Source: Prauserella rugosa (GTDB lineage: Bacteria; Actinomycetota; Actinomycetes; Mycobacteriales; Pseudonocardiaceae). Taken from it: a stretch of DNA of 64,000 nt. The translations under genes were made by a program, and so were the position numbers. The notes below the pieces were generated by a model. The model had not been told where the DNA came from. It worked only from the letters and a program-made list of their open reading frames with translations, and searched no databases. Below are positions 49,979 through 59,128 of the stretch, piece after piece (position 1 is the first letter of the stretch; each line of letters starts with the position of its first letter). The stretch is from NCBI RefSeq assembly GCF_000719975.1, contig NZ_JOIJ01000007.1, forward strand, positions 124,001-188,000, read 5' to 3'.

Positions 49979-52270
49979 ATGTCTGCCCCGTTCGAGGAGC
50001 GGACAGCACGAGCACGCAGTGGGGACCTGGTGGAGGGGTACGTGGCACAGGGCGGCACCGGCGGCGAGGGCACCGACGGCGAGGGCACCGGCGGCGAGCA
50101 CGCGGGCGGCGAACCGGCGTGGCCGTCGGCCGACGCCGACGCAGGCGCCCCCGACCGGGCCCCTGCCGACGGGGCAGGCACCTCGCAGTCCCCGTCGGAG
50201 CAGCCCTCGTCGGAGCAGTCCCCGTCGGACGGGCAGCCGGCGCAGCAGCCGAGCTCGGAGCAGACGACGCGGCCCACGCGGCTGCCGCAACCGCAGGCGT
50301 CCGGTGAGTCGCAGCCGGGACAGCGGCAGAACCCGGCGGAACGGACGTCGGCCGCGTCGGCACCGCATGGCCGGACCGACCGGTTCCAGCAGGGACAGGC
50401 GGGCCGGCAGTCGTACGAGGCGCAGGCATCCCGCCCCGGACCACCGCAGCAGCACCAGCCGCGGCCCCAGCAACAGCAACAGCAACAGCAACCCCAGCAA
50501 CAGCAACCCCAGCGCCGGCCACAGACCGGGCCCCAGCCCGGTGCCGGAGTCCAGCCCCGGCCTGGCTCTGTGCCGCCCGCGGGGATGCAGGCACGTCCCG
50601 TGCGGATCGAACCGCAGGCCGCGGGCTCGGACGCTTCGCCCGAATCGGATGATGCGGGTGAATCCGGCGAGACGGCCTACCTCGCGGCACCGGCAGGCGC
50701 CGCGGCTCCCGAGGCGGCACAGGGACCCGGCGGACCACCGGACGGTCCCGGCAACTCGGACGCGCCGCCGCAACCGGAACCCGAACCGGAAGGCGAGGCG
50801 AAGCCCCGGCGCGGGCGCACCAAGGCGCTTCTGCTCGGTGCGACGGCGTTGGTGCTGGTCGTCGCCGTCGGGATCGTGCTGGCGCTGCCGGCGGTGTCGA
50901 ACCGGCTCGGCCTGCCGTGGGCGCCGAACGCACCGCTGACCGATCCGCCCCAGCCCATTGCGGTGGCCAGCCACCTGCAAGGGGTGGGCGAGCACGGACA
51001 GGCACCGACCGCGGCCGGCGTGCAGCAGGCGCTGTCCGGCCCCGCTCGGGACGGCGCGCTGGGCACGCTCAGCGGCATGGTCGTTGATCCGCTGAGCGGC
51101 GAGACGCTGTGGTCGCAGTCGGCGGACCGGCCGGTCGCGCCCGCGTCCGCGACGAAGATCCTCACCGCCGCGGCCGCACTGCTGGAGCTCGGCCCCGACG
51201 CGCGGCTGACGACGAAGGCGGTCGAGGTCGCCCCGGGGCAGGTCGTCGTCGAGGCGGGTGGCGACGTCACGCTCTCGTCGCTGCCCGAGGGCGAGGAGTC
51301 GCTGTACCGCGGCGCCGCGCGCCTCGACGACCTCGCGGCGAAGATCGACAAGGCGACCGGCGGCGAGGTGTCGTCGATCGCGGTGGACAACAGCCTGTTC
51401 ACCGGCGACAAGACGGGCAAGGGCTGGGCAGGCGAGGACGCCCCGTCGACCTACGCCGCGCCCGTGGAACCGGTGATGCTCGACGGCGGCCGCTCCGACC
51501 CGCTCGACGACGGTTCCAAGCGCACCGGCACGCCGTCGGCCGATTTCGCCAAGCGACTGGCCGCGAAGTTCCCCGGGGCGAGCGTCGACGCGCAGGGCGG
51601 GGACGCCTCCGGCGGCCGGGTGATCGCCGAGGTCGAGTCGGCGCCCGTGGAACGCCTCGTCGAGCAGATGCTGGAACTGTCGGACAACACCCTCGCCGAG
51701 GCGATCCAGCACCAGGTGGCGATCTCGACCGGCAACGAGGCCACATTCCCCGGCGGCGCCAAGGCGACGCTGGAGGTGCTGAGCAGGCACGGATTCGACG
51801 TCGAAGGCGTGACGCTCAACGACGGCAGCGGACTGTCGGTGGACAACCGCATCCCGGCACAGCTGCTCACCGAGATCATCGCCGTCGCGGCCGGTTCCGA
51901 CGACGCCGGCGGCTCGCCCGGGGAACAGCCGAGCTCGCCTGCGGAGTCGTCCGAGCCGGATGCCGGGTCGGGCGCGTCCCGCACGGAGACGTTGCGGCCG
52001 ATCCTGTCCGGACTTCCCGTCGCGGGCGGCACCGGCACGTTGTCTGCGCGCTACGACGACGGCGTGCCCGCCCAGGGACGTGGCTGGGTGCGGGCGAAGA
52101 CGGGCACGATCCCTTCGATCGGCACCAACGCGCTCACCGGCTACGTCGTGACCGTCGAAGGGCGGGTTCTGGCGTTCTCGCTCATCACCTCGGGCGCGCG
52201 CAACACCGACGCCGCCCGCGAGGCGCTCGACACCATGACGGCGACCCTCCGCGAATGCGGCTGCCGTTAG
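49979..52270 (+). CDS. dacB: D-alanyl-D-alanine carboxypeptidase/endopeptidase (PBP4 type) with long cytosolic N-terminus
   Basis: Trims or cleaves peptidoglycan stem peptides outside the membrane. The 763-residue protein has an unusual cytosolic N-terminal region of about 280 residues rich in Gly, Ser, Gln and Pro, with a poly-Gln/Pro run near 160-180, then one membrane anchor (about 281-303). The S13 peptidase domain follows with SATK near 390-393, SDN near 568-570 and KTG near 707-709, and an inserted Ser/Glu/Pro-rich loop near 640-660. AGGAGGG precedes both ATG 49979 and in-frame GTG 49976. Divergent from ppa. The long disordered N-terminus could be regulatory. Confidence 0.93.
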   Translation: MSAPFEERTARARSGDLVEGYVAQGGTGGEGTDGEGTGGEHAGGEPAWPSADADAGAPDRAPADGAGTSQSPSEQPSSEQSPSDGQPAQQPSSEQTTRPTRLPQPQASGESQPGQRQNPAERTSAASAPHGRTDRFQQGQAGRQSYEAQASRPGPPQQHQPRPQQQQQQQQPQQQQPQRRPQTGPQPGAGVQPRPGSVPPAGMQARPVRIEPQAAGSDASPESDDAGESGETAYLAAPAGAAAPEAAQGPGGPPDGPGNSDAPPQPEPEPEGEAKPRRGRTKALLLGATALVLVVAVGIVLALPAVSNRLGLPWAPNAPLTDPPQPIAVASHLQGVGEHGQAPTAAGVQQALSGPARDGALGTLSGMVVDPLSGETLWSQSADRPVAPASATKILTAAAALLELGPDARLTTKAVEVAPGQVVVEAGGDVTLSSLPEGEESLYRGAARLDDLAAKIDKATGGEVSSIAVDNSLFTGDKTGKGWAGEDAPSTYAAPVEPVMLDGGRSDPLDDGSKRTGTPSADFAKRLAAKFPGASVDAQGGDASGGRVIAEVESAPVERLVEQMLELSDNTLAEAIQHQVAISTGNEATFPGGAKATLEVLSRHGFDVEGVTLNDGSGLSVDNRIPAQLLTEIIAVAAGSDDAGGSPGEQPSSPAESSEPDAGSGASRTETLRPILSGLPVAGGTGTLSARYDDGVPAQGRGWVRAKTGTIPSIGTNALTGYVVTVEGRVLAFSLITSGARNTDAAREALDTMTATLRECGCR

Positions 52271-52281
52271 GTCGTGTCTGA

Positions 52282-52428
52282 CGATCCTCCGCCGTCGCGC
52301 CGTCCATCCCGCTGGGTCGTGTGGGCGATCCCGGGGACATCGCGGACGCCGCGGACTTCCTCGCCTCCCGTCAAGCCCGATGGATCACCGGGCAGGTCAT
52401 CCAGGTCGCGGGCGGTCACTGGCTCTGA
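52282..52428 (+). pseudogene. C-terminal remnant of a short-chain dehydrogenase/reductase
   Basis: In the frame ending at the TGA 52426-52428 the sequence translates to about 48 residues with [20 protein letters not shown] followed by [17 protein letters not shown], the unmistakable C-terminus of classical SDR enzymes. An in-frame stop at 52279 and the dacB gene immediately upstream exclude an intact gene. It is a decayed fragment left by a deletion between dacB and the metalloprotease gene. Confidence 0.8.
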
Positions 52429-52499
52429 GCCTTCGCCCCCGGAGGGCGGGCCCGTGACGGAGCCACACGGGAGGGCGCCCGGCAGGTAGCGTCGACGGC

Positions 52500-53573
52500 G
52501 TGAACGCCGAGACCACCGAAACGCCGCGCACCGCGACCGCGAATCCGCTGGTCGACTGGTCGGTGGCCGCGTCGACGGGCGCCATGCTCGCGCGCGGTGG
52601 ACCGTCGGTTCCGCGGCACGAGGCCGAGCTGGCCGTCGCCGAGCTGCGGGACCTGTCGGTCGACGCCGAACGCTACGTGCGCGAGCTCACCGGGCTCGGG
52701 CGGGACCTGCCCGTCAAGCAGGGCGAGGTCGTCGACCGGCCGGGGTGGGTGCGTTCGGCTGCAGCCGGCCTCGACGAGCTCACCAGCAGGGCTGTTCCGC
52801 CGGAACGCACGTCGCGGCTGGCCTCGCTCGTCGCGGGCGGGGCGGGCGTGCAGACCGGCGTCGTGCTGGCGTTCCTCGGCTCGCGTGTGCTGGGCCAGTA
52901 CGACCCGTTCGGCGGCCCCGGCGCCGAGGGAAGCCTCGTGCTCGTCGCGCCCAACGTGGTGACCGCCCAGCGCGCGATGAAGGTCTCCGGCAGGGACTTC
53001 CGCATGTGGGTGTGCCTGCACGAGTGCACCCACCGGTTGCAGTTCACCGCCGTCGACTGGCTGCGCGACTACTTCGCGGGCCAGGTCGGCGAGCTCGTCG
53101 GTGGTCTGTCCGGTTCGGAGGAGACGCTGTCGGCCGCGCTGTCGCGGTTGCCCGAGAGCCTGCGTGCGCTGCGCGGATCCGACTCCCAGGACGTCATGGG
53201 GCTGGCGGAGATCCTCCAGTCGCCCGCCCAGCGGGCCGTGTTCGACCGGCTGATCGCCTTGTCGACATTGCTGGAGGGGCACGCGGACTACGTCATGGAC
53301 GCCGTCGGGCCGGACGTCGTCCCGAGCGTGGCGACCATCCGCAGGCGCTTCACCGAACGGCGCAAGGGTGGCGGCGTCCTCGACCGGCTGTTGCGCACCC
53401 TGCTGGGGATCGACGCCAAGGTGCGGCAGTACGAACAGGGCGCCGCGTTCACCCGCCACGTCGTCGGCGCCGTGGGCATGGACGGGTTCAACGCGGTGTG
53501 GACCTCGCCGGAGACCCTGCCCACCCGCGCGGAGATCAAGGATCCGCAGGCATGGGTGCGGCGCGTCCACTGA
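52500..53573 (+). CDS. zinc-dependent metalloprotease-like protein (Rv3626c type)
   Basis: A 357-residue protein of an actinobacteria-specific putative hydrolase family. The zinc motif HECTH lies near 176-180 in CLHECTHRLQF and the third ligand region LEGHADYVMD near 261-270. Conserved position between dacB and tilS matches Rv3626c. The GTG start was kept; the 3' end overlaps tilS by 22 bases. The substrate is unknown. No signal peptide, so presumably cytosolic. Confidence 0.88.
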   Translation: MNAETTETPRTATANPLVDWSVAASTGAMLARGGPSVPRHEAELAVAELRDLSVDAERYVRELTGLGRDLPVKQGEVVDRPGWVRSAAAGLDELTSRAVPPERTSRLASLVAGGAGVQTGVVLAFLGSRVLGQYDPFGGPGAEGSLVLVAPNVVTAQRAMKVSGRDFRMWVCLHECTHRLQFTAVDWLRDYFAGQVGELVGGLSGSEETLSAALSRLPESLRALRGSDSQDVMGLAEILQSPAQRAVFDRLIALSTLLEGHADYVMDAVGPDVVPSVATIRRRFTERRKGGGVLDRLLRTLLGIDAKVRQYEQGAAFTRHVVGAVGMDGFNAVWTSPETLPTRAEIKDPQAWVRRVH

Positions 53574-54568
53574 GTGGATTCGCCGCGGTCGCGGCCGTGC
53601 GCGCGGCGGTGCGGGACTTCCTGCGGGCGTATCCGTCGCCGGACGGGGTGTACGTCGCCGTCTCCGGCGGAGCCGACTCCCTCGCCCTCGCCGAGGCCGC
53701 CGCTTACGCCACGAGGGACGCGGTGGAGGTGACCGCACTCGTCGTCGATCACGGTCTGCAACCCGGATCCGGAGCCGTCGCCGAGACGGCCGCCGCGACC
53801 GCACGGAAGTTGGGTGCCGCCGAGGCGAGGGTGCTGCCGGTGTCGGTCTCCGGTCCCGGCGGTCCCGAGGCGGCCGCGCGCAGGGCCCGCTACCGCGCGT
53901 TGCGCGAGGCCCTGCCCGCGGGCGCGGAGGCCACCGTCCTGCTGGGGCACACGCTCGACGACCAGGCCGAGACGGTGCTGCTCGGGCTGGGGCGAGGCTC
54001 TGGCCCGCGGTCCATCGCGGGGATGCGTCCGTTCGACCCACCGTGGGGCAGACCACTGCTCGGAATTTCGCGGGCCGTCACCCGGGCGGCCTGTGACGAA
54101 CTCGGCATCGAACCGTGGCAGGACCCCCACAACTCCGACCCCCGCTACCGCAGGGTGCGCGTGCGCGACGAGGCGCTGCCGTTGCTCGACGACGTGCTCG
54201 GCGGAGGGGTCGCGGCCGCGCTCGCACGCACCGCGGCACAGCTGCGCGAGGACGTCGACACCCTCGATGACCTGGCGCAGGAGCTGCTCGACCACGCTCA
54301 CGACGCCGAATCGGGCACCGTGTCGGTCGCCGTGCTCGAATCGGCCCGGCCCGCGCTGCGGAGGCGGGCGCTGCGCAGTTGGCTGCTCGCCGCGGGAGTG
54401 CGCGAGCTCACGGACGCACACCTGCGCGCCGTCGACGCACTCGTGGGTGCGTGGCGCGGTCAGGGCGGGGTCTGGCTGCCGGGCAATTTTGAGGCGAGCA
54501 GAGCACGTGGAAAGCTCAGGGTCGAACCGGGACCGTCGGGCCCCGCCACGAGTACGGACCACCGCTAG
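53552..54568 (+). CDS. tilS: tRNA(Ile)-lysidine synthase
   Basis: Converts C34 of tRNA-Ile(CAU) to lysidine so that it reads AUA. The 338-residue N-type ATP-pyrophosphatase has the PP-loop [11 protein letters not shown] near 31-41, [12 protein letters not shown] near 131-142 and a TilS substrate-binding region (about 225-320). ATG 53552 lies inside the end of the metalloprotease gene, giving coupled translation. Followed 14 bases later by hpt, a linkage conserved in many bacteria. Confidence 0.94.
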   Translation: MGAARPLSGFAAVAAVRAAVRDFLRAYPSPDGVYVAVSGGADSLALAEAAAYATRDAVEVTALVVDHGLQPGSGAVAETAAATARKLGAAEARVLPVSVSGPGGPEAAARRARYRALREALPAGAEATVLLGHTLDDQAETVLLGLGRGSGPRSIAGMRPFDPPWGRPLLGISRAVTRAACDELGIEPWQDPHNSDPRYRRVRVRDEALPLLDDVLGGGVAAALARTAAQLREDVDTLDDLAQELLDHAHDAESGTVSVAVLESARPALRRRALRSWLLAAGVRELTDAHLRAVDALVGAWRGQGGVWLPGNFEASRARGKLRVEPGPSGPATSTDHR

Positions 54569-54582
54569 AGGGGACTGCTGCC

Positions 54583-55143
54583 GTGTACGAAGGCGATATC
54601 GCCTCCGTGCTCATCACCGAGCAAGAGATCAAGGACAAGATCGGCGAACTCGCCGAGAAGATCGCGGCGGACTACACCGCAGAGGGGGAGTCGGCCACCA
54701 CCGACCTGGTGCTGGTCGGCGTGCTCAAGGGAGCGGTCATGTTCATGACCGACTTCGCCCGCGCGCTGCCGCTGCCCGCCCAACTGGAGTTCATGGCGGT
54801 CTCGTCCTACGGGTCGGCGACCACGTCGTCGGGTGTCGTGCGGATCCTCAAGGACCTCGACCGTGACATCGCGGGCCGCGACGTGCTGATCGTCGAGGAC
54901 ATCGTCGACTCGGGCCTGACGTTGTCGTGGCTGCTGAAGAACCTCGCCGCGCGCCAGCCGAAGTCGCTGAACGTGGTGTCACTGCTGCGTAAACACGAGG
55001 CGGTGCAGGTCGACGTGCCGGTGAAGTACATCGGTTTCGATATTCCGAACGAGTTCGTCGTCGGATATGGTCTGGACTACGCAGAGCGCTATCGTGACCT
55101 GCCCTACATCGGGACGCTTGACCCCAAGGTGTACTCGTCGTAG
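54583..55143 (+). CDS. hpt: hypoxanthine phosphoribosyltransferase
   Basis: Salvages hypoxanthine and guanine with PRPP. The 186-residue protein contains the PRPP-binding loop [14 protein letters not shown] near 99-112 and the purine-binding end [19 protein letters not shown] 54583 has GAGGGGACTGCTGCC upstream. Together with tilS and ftsH it forms the widely conserved tilS-hpt-ftsH order, here interrupted by an ESX-related module. Confidence 0.95.
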   Translation: MYEGDIASVLITEQEIKDKIGELAEKIAADYTAEGESATTDLVLVGVLKGAVMFMTDFARALPLPAQLEFMAVSSYGSATTSSGVVRILKDLDRDIAGRDVLIVEDIVDSGLTLSWLLKNLAARQPKSLNVVSLLRKHEAVQVDVPVKYIGFDIPNEFVVGYGLDYAERYRDLPYIGTLDPKVYSS

Positions 55144-55327
55144 GAACCCGGTCACGAACGGTGAGCGTGCCATGGACGGGGAGTGGCCACGCGAGTGAAG
55201 GCGGAACTGAGTCTCCTTCGATCGCGTCATAGTGGCCGCAGTGGTGCGTTAACCTAAGCGAAGATCGCAGGTCGGCTGCCATAAAGCCTGCCGCCGGCTC
55301 TGAGGGGACGTAGGGAGAGTCTGGAAC

Positions 55328-55696
55328 ATGGGGAACAGCAGTCACGCGGACGCCGCGGCGTTCCGCCAGGCCGCGGTGAACGGTCAGGTCGGGATCGACC
55401 CGGACGCCGCCGAGACGGTGCTGAACAAGCTCCGCACCGGCAAGGACGCCGTCGAGGCACTGATCCGGCAGACCGAGGAGCTGGCCACCCCGCCGCAGAT
55501 CGGCGCGAACCCGGTCGGCAACGCCATGGCCGCGAAGTTTTCCGACCGCGCCGGTGGCGGAGGCGAGTCCTACGCCGACGCGCTGCGCAACCTCTACACC
55601 CAGTACGACGAGGCCGAGCAGGCGATCACCACGGCGATGCGGCAGTACCGCGACATCGACGCGGACAACGCCCGCCCGTTCACGGGGCAGCTGTAG
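55328..55696 (+). CDS. PE-like type VII secretion substrate candidate
   Basis: A 122-residue helical protein without signal peptide. The C-terminal part contains YTQYD (about 90-94), matching the YxxxD/E export motif of PE/ESX substrates. Directly followed (19 bases) by a PPE-like gene and two EspG genes, the usual PE-PPE-EspG arrangement. It lacks a canonical Pro-Glu start, so it is PE-like rather than a true PE protein. Partner formation with the PPE-like protein is inferred. Confidence 0.75.
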   Translation: MGNSSHADAAAFRQAAVNGQVGIDPDAAETVLNKLRTGKDAVEALIRQTEELATPPQIGANPVGNAMAAKFSDRAGGGGESYADALRNLYTQYDEAEQAITTAMRQYRDIDADNARPFTGQL

Positions 55697-55715
55697 AAAC
55701 AGGGGGATGTGACCA

Positions 55716-57188
55716 GTGAATATCGATGACTCCGGTGTGCTCGGCTCCGACCTCGGCGACTTCGGCGACCTCGGCGAGGGTCAGTTCGACGCCGCCCCGG
55801 CCACGCCCGAACCTCAGATGCAGGCGGGACCCGCTCCCGCCATGCCGTCCTACGCCCCCGGCGGCGGTGGCGGCAACGCGGTGCACATCGGCGACGACGG
55901 GGGTGTCGCCGACCTCGTGAACCGCGCGCGCGGACGTTCCGACGGCTTCCTGCTCGACGACCTGCGGGCCATCACCGACCGCCCGAACTGGCAGGCGCAC
56001 GAGAGCAAGCAGCTCTACCAGTTCGCCACGGTCAACAACGTGCCCGGCAGTGCCGAGGAGCTCGGCCAGGGCTGGGGCAAGCACGGCACCCAGCTGCAGC
56101 AGATCTCCGAGGACCTCTACTCGGCCATCAGCGAGCTGAGCAACGCGTGGATCGGCCAGGCCGCCGGTGCCGCACAGGGCGCGCTCGTCGGGATCGCCAA
56201 CTCCAGCTCGCAGGCCGCCGAAGCGGCCCGGGCGATGGGATCGCGGCTCTCGCAGCAGGCCTCCGCGGCCGCCGAGCTGAAGAAGATGCCGCAGCCCGAG
56301 GAGTTCGACCCGGCCCAGGAGACCGCCAACATGCTGGCCATGGGCCCTGCGGCCATGGTCAAGGACATGAAGGAGAAGTTCGACCAGGCCCGCGCGGTGA
56401 AGGCTCAGCAGGTGCAGTACCTGGAGACCTACACCGCCGCGATGTCCGAGGTCGACGGCTCCACCCCGAGCTTCGGCCCCGCCTCGCTCGGCCTGAAGCA
56501 GGTCACCAACTCGGGCGGGACGAACCTCTCGTCGGTCGGCGGCGTGGGTGGTCCCGGCGTCGCGGGCGGCGCGCAGGGACACGGCGTGGACGCGTTGGCC
56601 GGTGGCCACGGAGCGCCCGCGCACGGTGGTGCCGCACAGCACCAGCCGCAGCAGCAGGCTCCGCAGACGCCTCAGCAGCCCGCCGCGCAGGCACCCGCCG
56701 GTGGCGGAGCCTCGTCGGCCGGTGCTGCCATGCCGCAGGCTCCCGCCGCTTCCTCGAGCGGCTTCGGCGCCGGTGCGGCCGCCCTGGGCGGCGCGCTCGC
56801 GGGCGGTGGCGCCGCGGTGGCCGGTGCGCGCGCCCTGTCGAAGGGCAGCAAGACCAAGGCCACCGAGGCATCCGACGGCAACTCCACCGAGGCCGCGGCG
56901 CAGCAGACGGCGCAGCCCGCCTCCTCGGTGCAGCAGCCGCAGTCGGCCGGTATCGCCGGTGCGAACGGCGTGATCGGTGGTCGCGAGGCCGCGGGCATGG
57001 CGCCGGCAGCCACACCTATGGGTGGTGGCATGGGTGCCGCGGGTGCCGCAGCGGGTACTGGTCAGGAAGAAGAGGAACACAAGCACGCGTCGTTTCTCAT
57101 CGAGGCCGACCCGGACGACGTGTTCGGCGCGAACCAGGCGACGGCGCCTCCGGTGCTCGGCGCCTGGGGCCCGGACGACGAGGAGTGA
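55716..57188 (+). CDS. PPE-like type VII secretion substrate
   Basis: A 490-residue protein. After a Gly/Pro/Ala-rich N-terminal stretch (about 1-65) comes a helical PPE-type domain (about 85-250) with the WxG turn in NAWIGQAAGAAQGAL near 144-158. The C-terminal half is a Gly/Ala/Gln-rich disordered region (about 265-470) ending in an acidic segment. The N-terminal Pro-Pro-Glu is absent. It lies between the PE-like gene and espG-like genes 6 bases downstream, so it is the expected client of those chaperones. Confidence 0.82.
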   Translation: MNIDDSGVLGSDLGDFGDLGEGQFDAAPATPEPQMQAGPAPAMPSYAPGGGGGNAVHIGDDGGVADLVNRARGRSDGFLLDDLRAITDRPNWQAHESKQLYQFATVNNVPGSAEELGQGWGKHGTQLQQISEDLYSAISELSNAWIGQAAGAAQGALVGIANSSSQAAEAARAMGSRLSQQASAAAELKKMPQPEEFDPAQETANMLAMGPAAMVKDMKEKFDQARAVKAQQVQYLETYTAAMSEVDGSTPSFGPASLGLKQVTNSGGTNLSSVGGVGGPGVAGGAQGHGVDALAGGHGAPAHGGAAQHQPQQQAPQTPQQPAAQAPAGGGASSAGAAMPQAPAASSSGFGAGAAALGGALAGGGAAVAGARALSKGSKTKATEASDGNSTEAAAQQTAQPASSVQQPQSAGIAGANGVIGGREAAGMAPAATPMGGGMGAAGAAAGTGQEEEEHKHASFLIEADPDDVFGANQATAPPVLGAWGPDDEE

Positions 57189-57194
57189 TGACCC

Positions 57195-57983
57195 TTGGCG
57201 GAGCGGCTCACCCCACTGGAGTTCGATTTCCTGTGGGAGTCGTTCGGCGCCGGTGAGGTGCCCTATCCGCTCGAGGTGTGCTCGCACGGGGAAACGCTCG
57301 AACAACGCGCCGCTCTGCGGGCCCGGACACTTCCGCAGCTCGCCGAACGCGGCCTCGTCGACGACGACGGCAGGCCCGCACCGCTGATCGAGGACTGGCT
57401 CGGCTGTCTGGCGACGGCCGAGGTCAGCCTCGACTCCGTGCAGGTCGACGCGCCGGAGGTGGAACCGCGACTCGCGGTCGCCGCCGCGCTCGGCGCGCAG
57501 GGCGTACTCGTCATCTCCGATGCCGACGGTTTCGTGCTGGACCGGGTGCCCGCCGACGGCCTGGCCAGCACGATCGTGGGCCTGCTTCCCGCCGAACGCC
57601 GCGGCGAGGAGAAGTCGATCACGGTTCCGCTCGAACAGCTGCTGTCGGGGCCGGGCGTCGACTTCCTCCAGCGTCGTGGGCAGGCCCCCGACGGCAGCTA
57701 CGGCCCCGACGACGACCGCAAGGCCCTCGCCAGGCTCAACGCGCAGCCGAGGCTGCGTGGCGGTCAGATCGGCGCCAACGCGCGGAACCGCGCCGGCGGA
57801 CGCACCCGGATGCCGGTGCTGAGCTGGTTCGACACCGAGTCGGGTCGCTACTTCACCCAGGCGAGTCAGGGCCGCGACGGCCGCGACTGGATCACGATCG
57901 CCCCCGCGGACGCGCCGACGCTCCGGCATCGACTGTCCGAGATGCTCGCGGGCGCGGCAGGCGCCACCGCGGCACCGCTGTGA
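57195..57983 (+). CDS. EspG-family type VII secretion chaperone (copy 1)
   Basis: EspG proteins bind PE-PPE dimers in the cytosol and deliver them to the ESX machine. The 262-residue protein begins LTPLEFDFLWESFGAGEVPYP, typical of EspG. RLNAQPRLRGGQIGANAR near 180-197 and the C-terminal GRYFTQAS ... DWITIAPAD are shared with the next gene. It starts 6 bases after the PPE-like gene. Having its own copy beside a PE/PPE pair suggests a dedicated chaperone. Confidence 0.88.
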   Translation: MAERLTPLEFDFLWESFGAGEVPYPLEVCSHGETLEQRAALRARTLPQLAERGLVDDDGRPAPLIEDWLGCLATAEVSLDSVQVDAPEVEPRLAVAAALGAQGVLVISDADGFVLDRVPADGLASTIVGLLPAERRGEEKSITVPLEQLLSGPGVDFLQRRGQAPDGSYGPDDDRKALARLNAQPRLRGGQIGANARNRAGGRTRMPVLSWFDTESGRYFTQASQGRDGRDWITIAPADAPTLRHRLSEMLAGAAGATAAPL

Positions 57984-58017
57984 GACACAGCCGGTTGTCC
58001 CGCAACGAGGTCCACTA

Positions 58018-58857
58018 ATGTTCACGCACCAAAGCAGCACCATCGCCAGTTCCGAACTGATCGGGAGGATCGTGCCCACGCAGGAGTTCTTCACGCCGGT
58101 CGCGTTCGACTTCCTGTGGGAGCAGCTGGGCGCGGGCGAGCCGCCGTACCCGTTGAAGGTCGTCTCCCACGGCAGGACCGAGAGCGAACGCAGGGCGTTG
58201 CGGCAGCGGGCCGAGGACGAGTTCGCCGCCCGTGGCATCGAGGGCTCGCCCGTCGAGGGCTGGCTCGACGTGCTCGGCAGGGCGAGCACGAGCGTCGACG
58301 CGCTGTTCATCCCCGAGTTCCAGCACCCGCCGGTCGGGGCCATCGCGGCCTCCGACGGCAAGCAGGCGGTGCTGGCCGTGCAGGACAGCCAGGGGGTGCG
58401 GCTCCAGCCGATCTACCCGGACGGACTGGCCTCGGCGATCGTCGACCTGCTGCCGCAGGCACAGCGGGGCATCGCCGCCTCCATCACCCTCCCGCTGAAC
58501 GACGCGCTGCACGCACGCCCCGACCGCACCGGCGCGTTGGCCGGCCGGACCGGCGGGGACGCGGGCGGCCGTAAGCGCGGCAGCCTCACCGAGCGGCCCT
58601 CCGACCCGCGCGAGGCGTATTCGCAGCTCATCGCACAGCCGCGGCTGCGAGGTGGGCAGCTCGCGGCCAACAGCAGGGACGAGCTGGGTTACAAGAAGCG
58701 GTCCGTGGTGCTGGCGTGGTTCGACACCGCCACCGGCCGCTACCTGAGCACGTCCGGCTCGGGCGGCGACGGCAGCGACTGGGTGACGGTCGCCCCCGCC
58801 GACACCAAGACCCTGCGCGGCAGGCTTTCCGAACTCGTCGCGAACGTCGCGGGCTGA
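58018..58857 (+). CDS. EspG-family type VII secretion chaperone (copy 2)
   Basis: A tandem paralogue of the preceding gene: VAFDFLWEQLGAGEPPYPLK, AQPRLRGGQLAANSRDE and GRYLSTSG ... DWVTVAPAD align block by block with it, though the centre has diverged and contains an Arg/Gly-rich insertion (about 173-195). ATG 58018 has GAGGT 6 bases upstream; a GTG at 58072 would align better with copy 1's start. Two EspG genes with one PE/PPE pair is unusual and suggests distinct clients or a heteromeric chaperone. Confidence 0.85.
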   Translation: MFTHQSSTIASSELIGRIVPTQEFFTPVAFDFLWEQLGAGEPPYPLKVVSHGRTESERRALRQRAEDEFAARGIEGSPVEGWLDVLGRASTSVDALFIPEFQHPPVGAIAASDGKQAVLAVQDSQGVRLQPIYPDGLASAIVDLLPQAQRGIAASITLPLNDALHARPDRTGALAGRTGGDAGGRKRGSLTERPSDPREAYSQLIAQPRLRGGQLAANSRDELGYKKRSVVLAWFDTATGRYLSTSGSGGDGSDWVTVAPADTKTLRGRLSELVANVAG

Positions 58858-59128
58858 GGCGGCTCGGTGACCTCGGGCACGCGCCGGGAACACGACGATG
58901 CCGGGAGTCGTTGACGTGACGGTGTGCTCCTCCGGTCGGTGCTCATCCGAGGGGCTCGGGTATTCGTCTCAGGCGCCCCGGATGTGCCTTGTGACCGGGC
59001 GGTACCCTGATAGAACGCCCATGGGCCGCGGGCACCTGCCTGCACGCGGCCGTTGACAAGACCGTGACGGCGGAAGTCACCACGAACCGCCTAGCCAGGG
59101 AGGGTCGAGGCCACACCGGCCGGATCTC

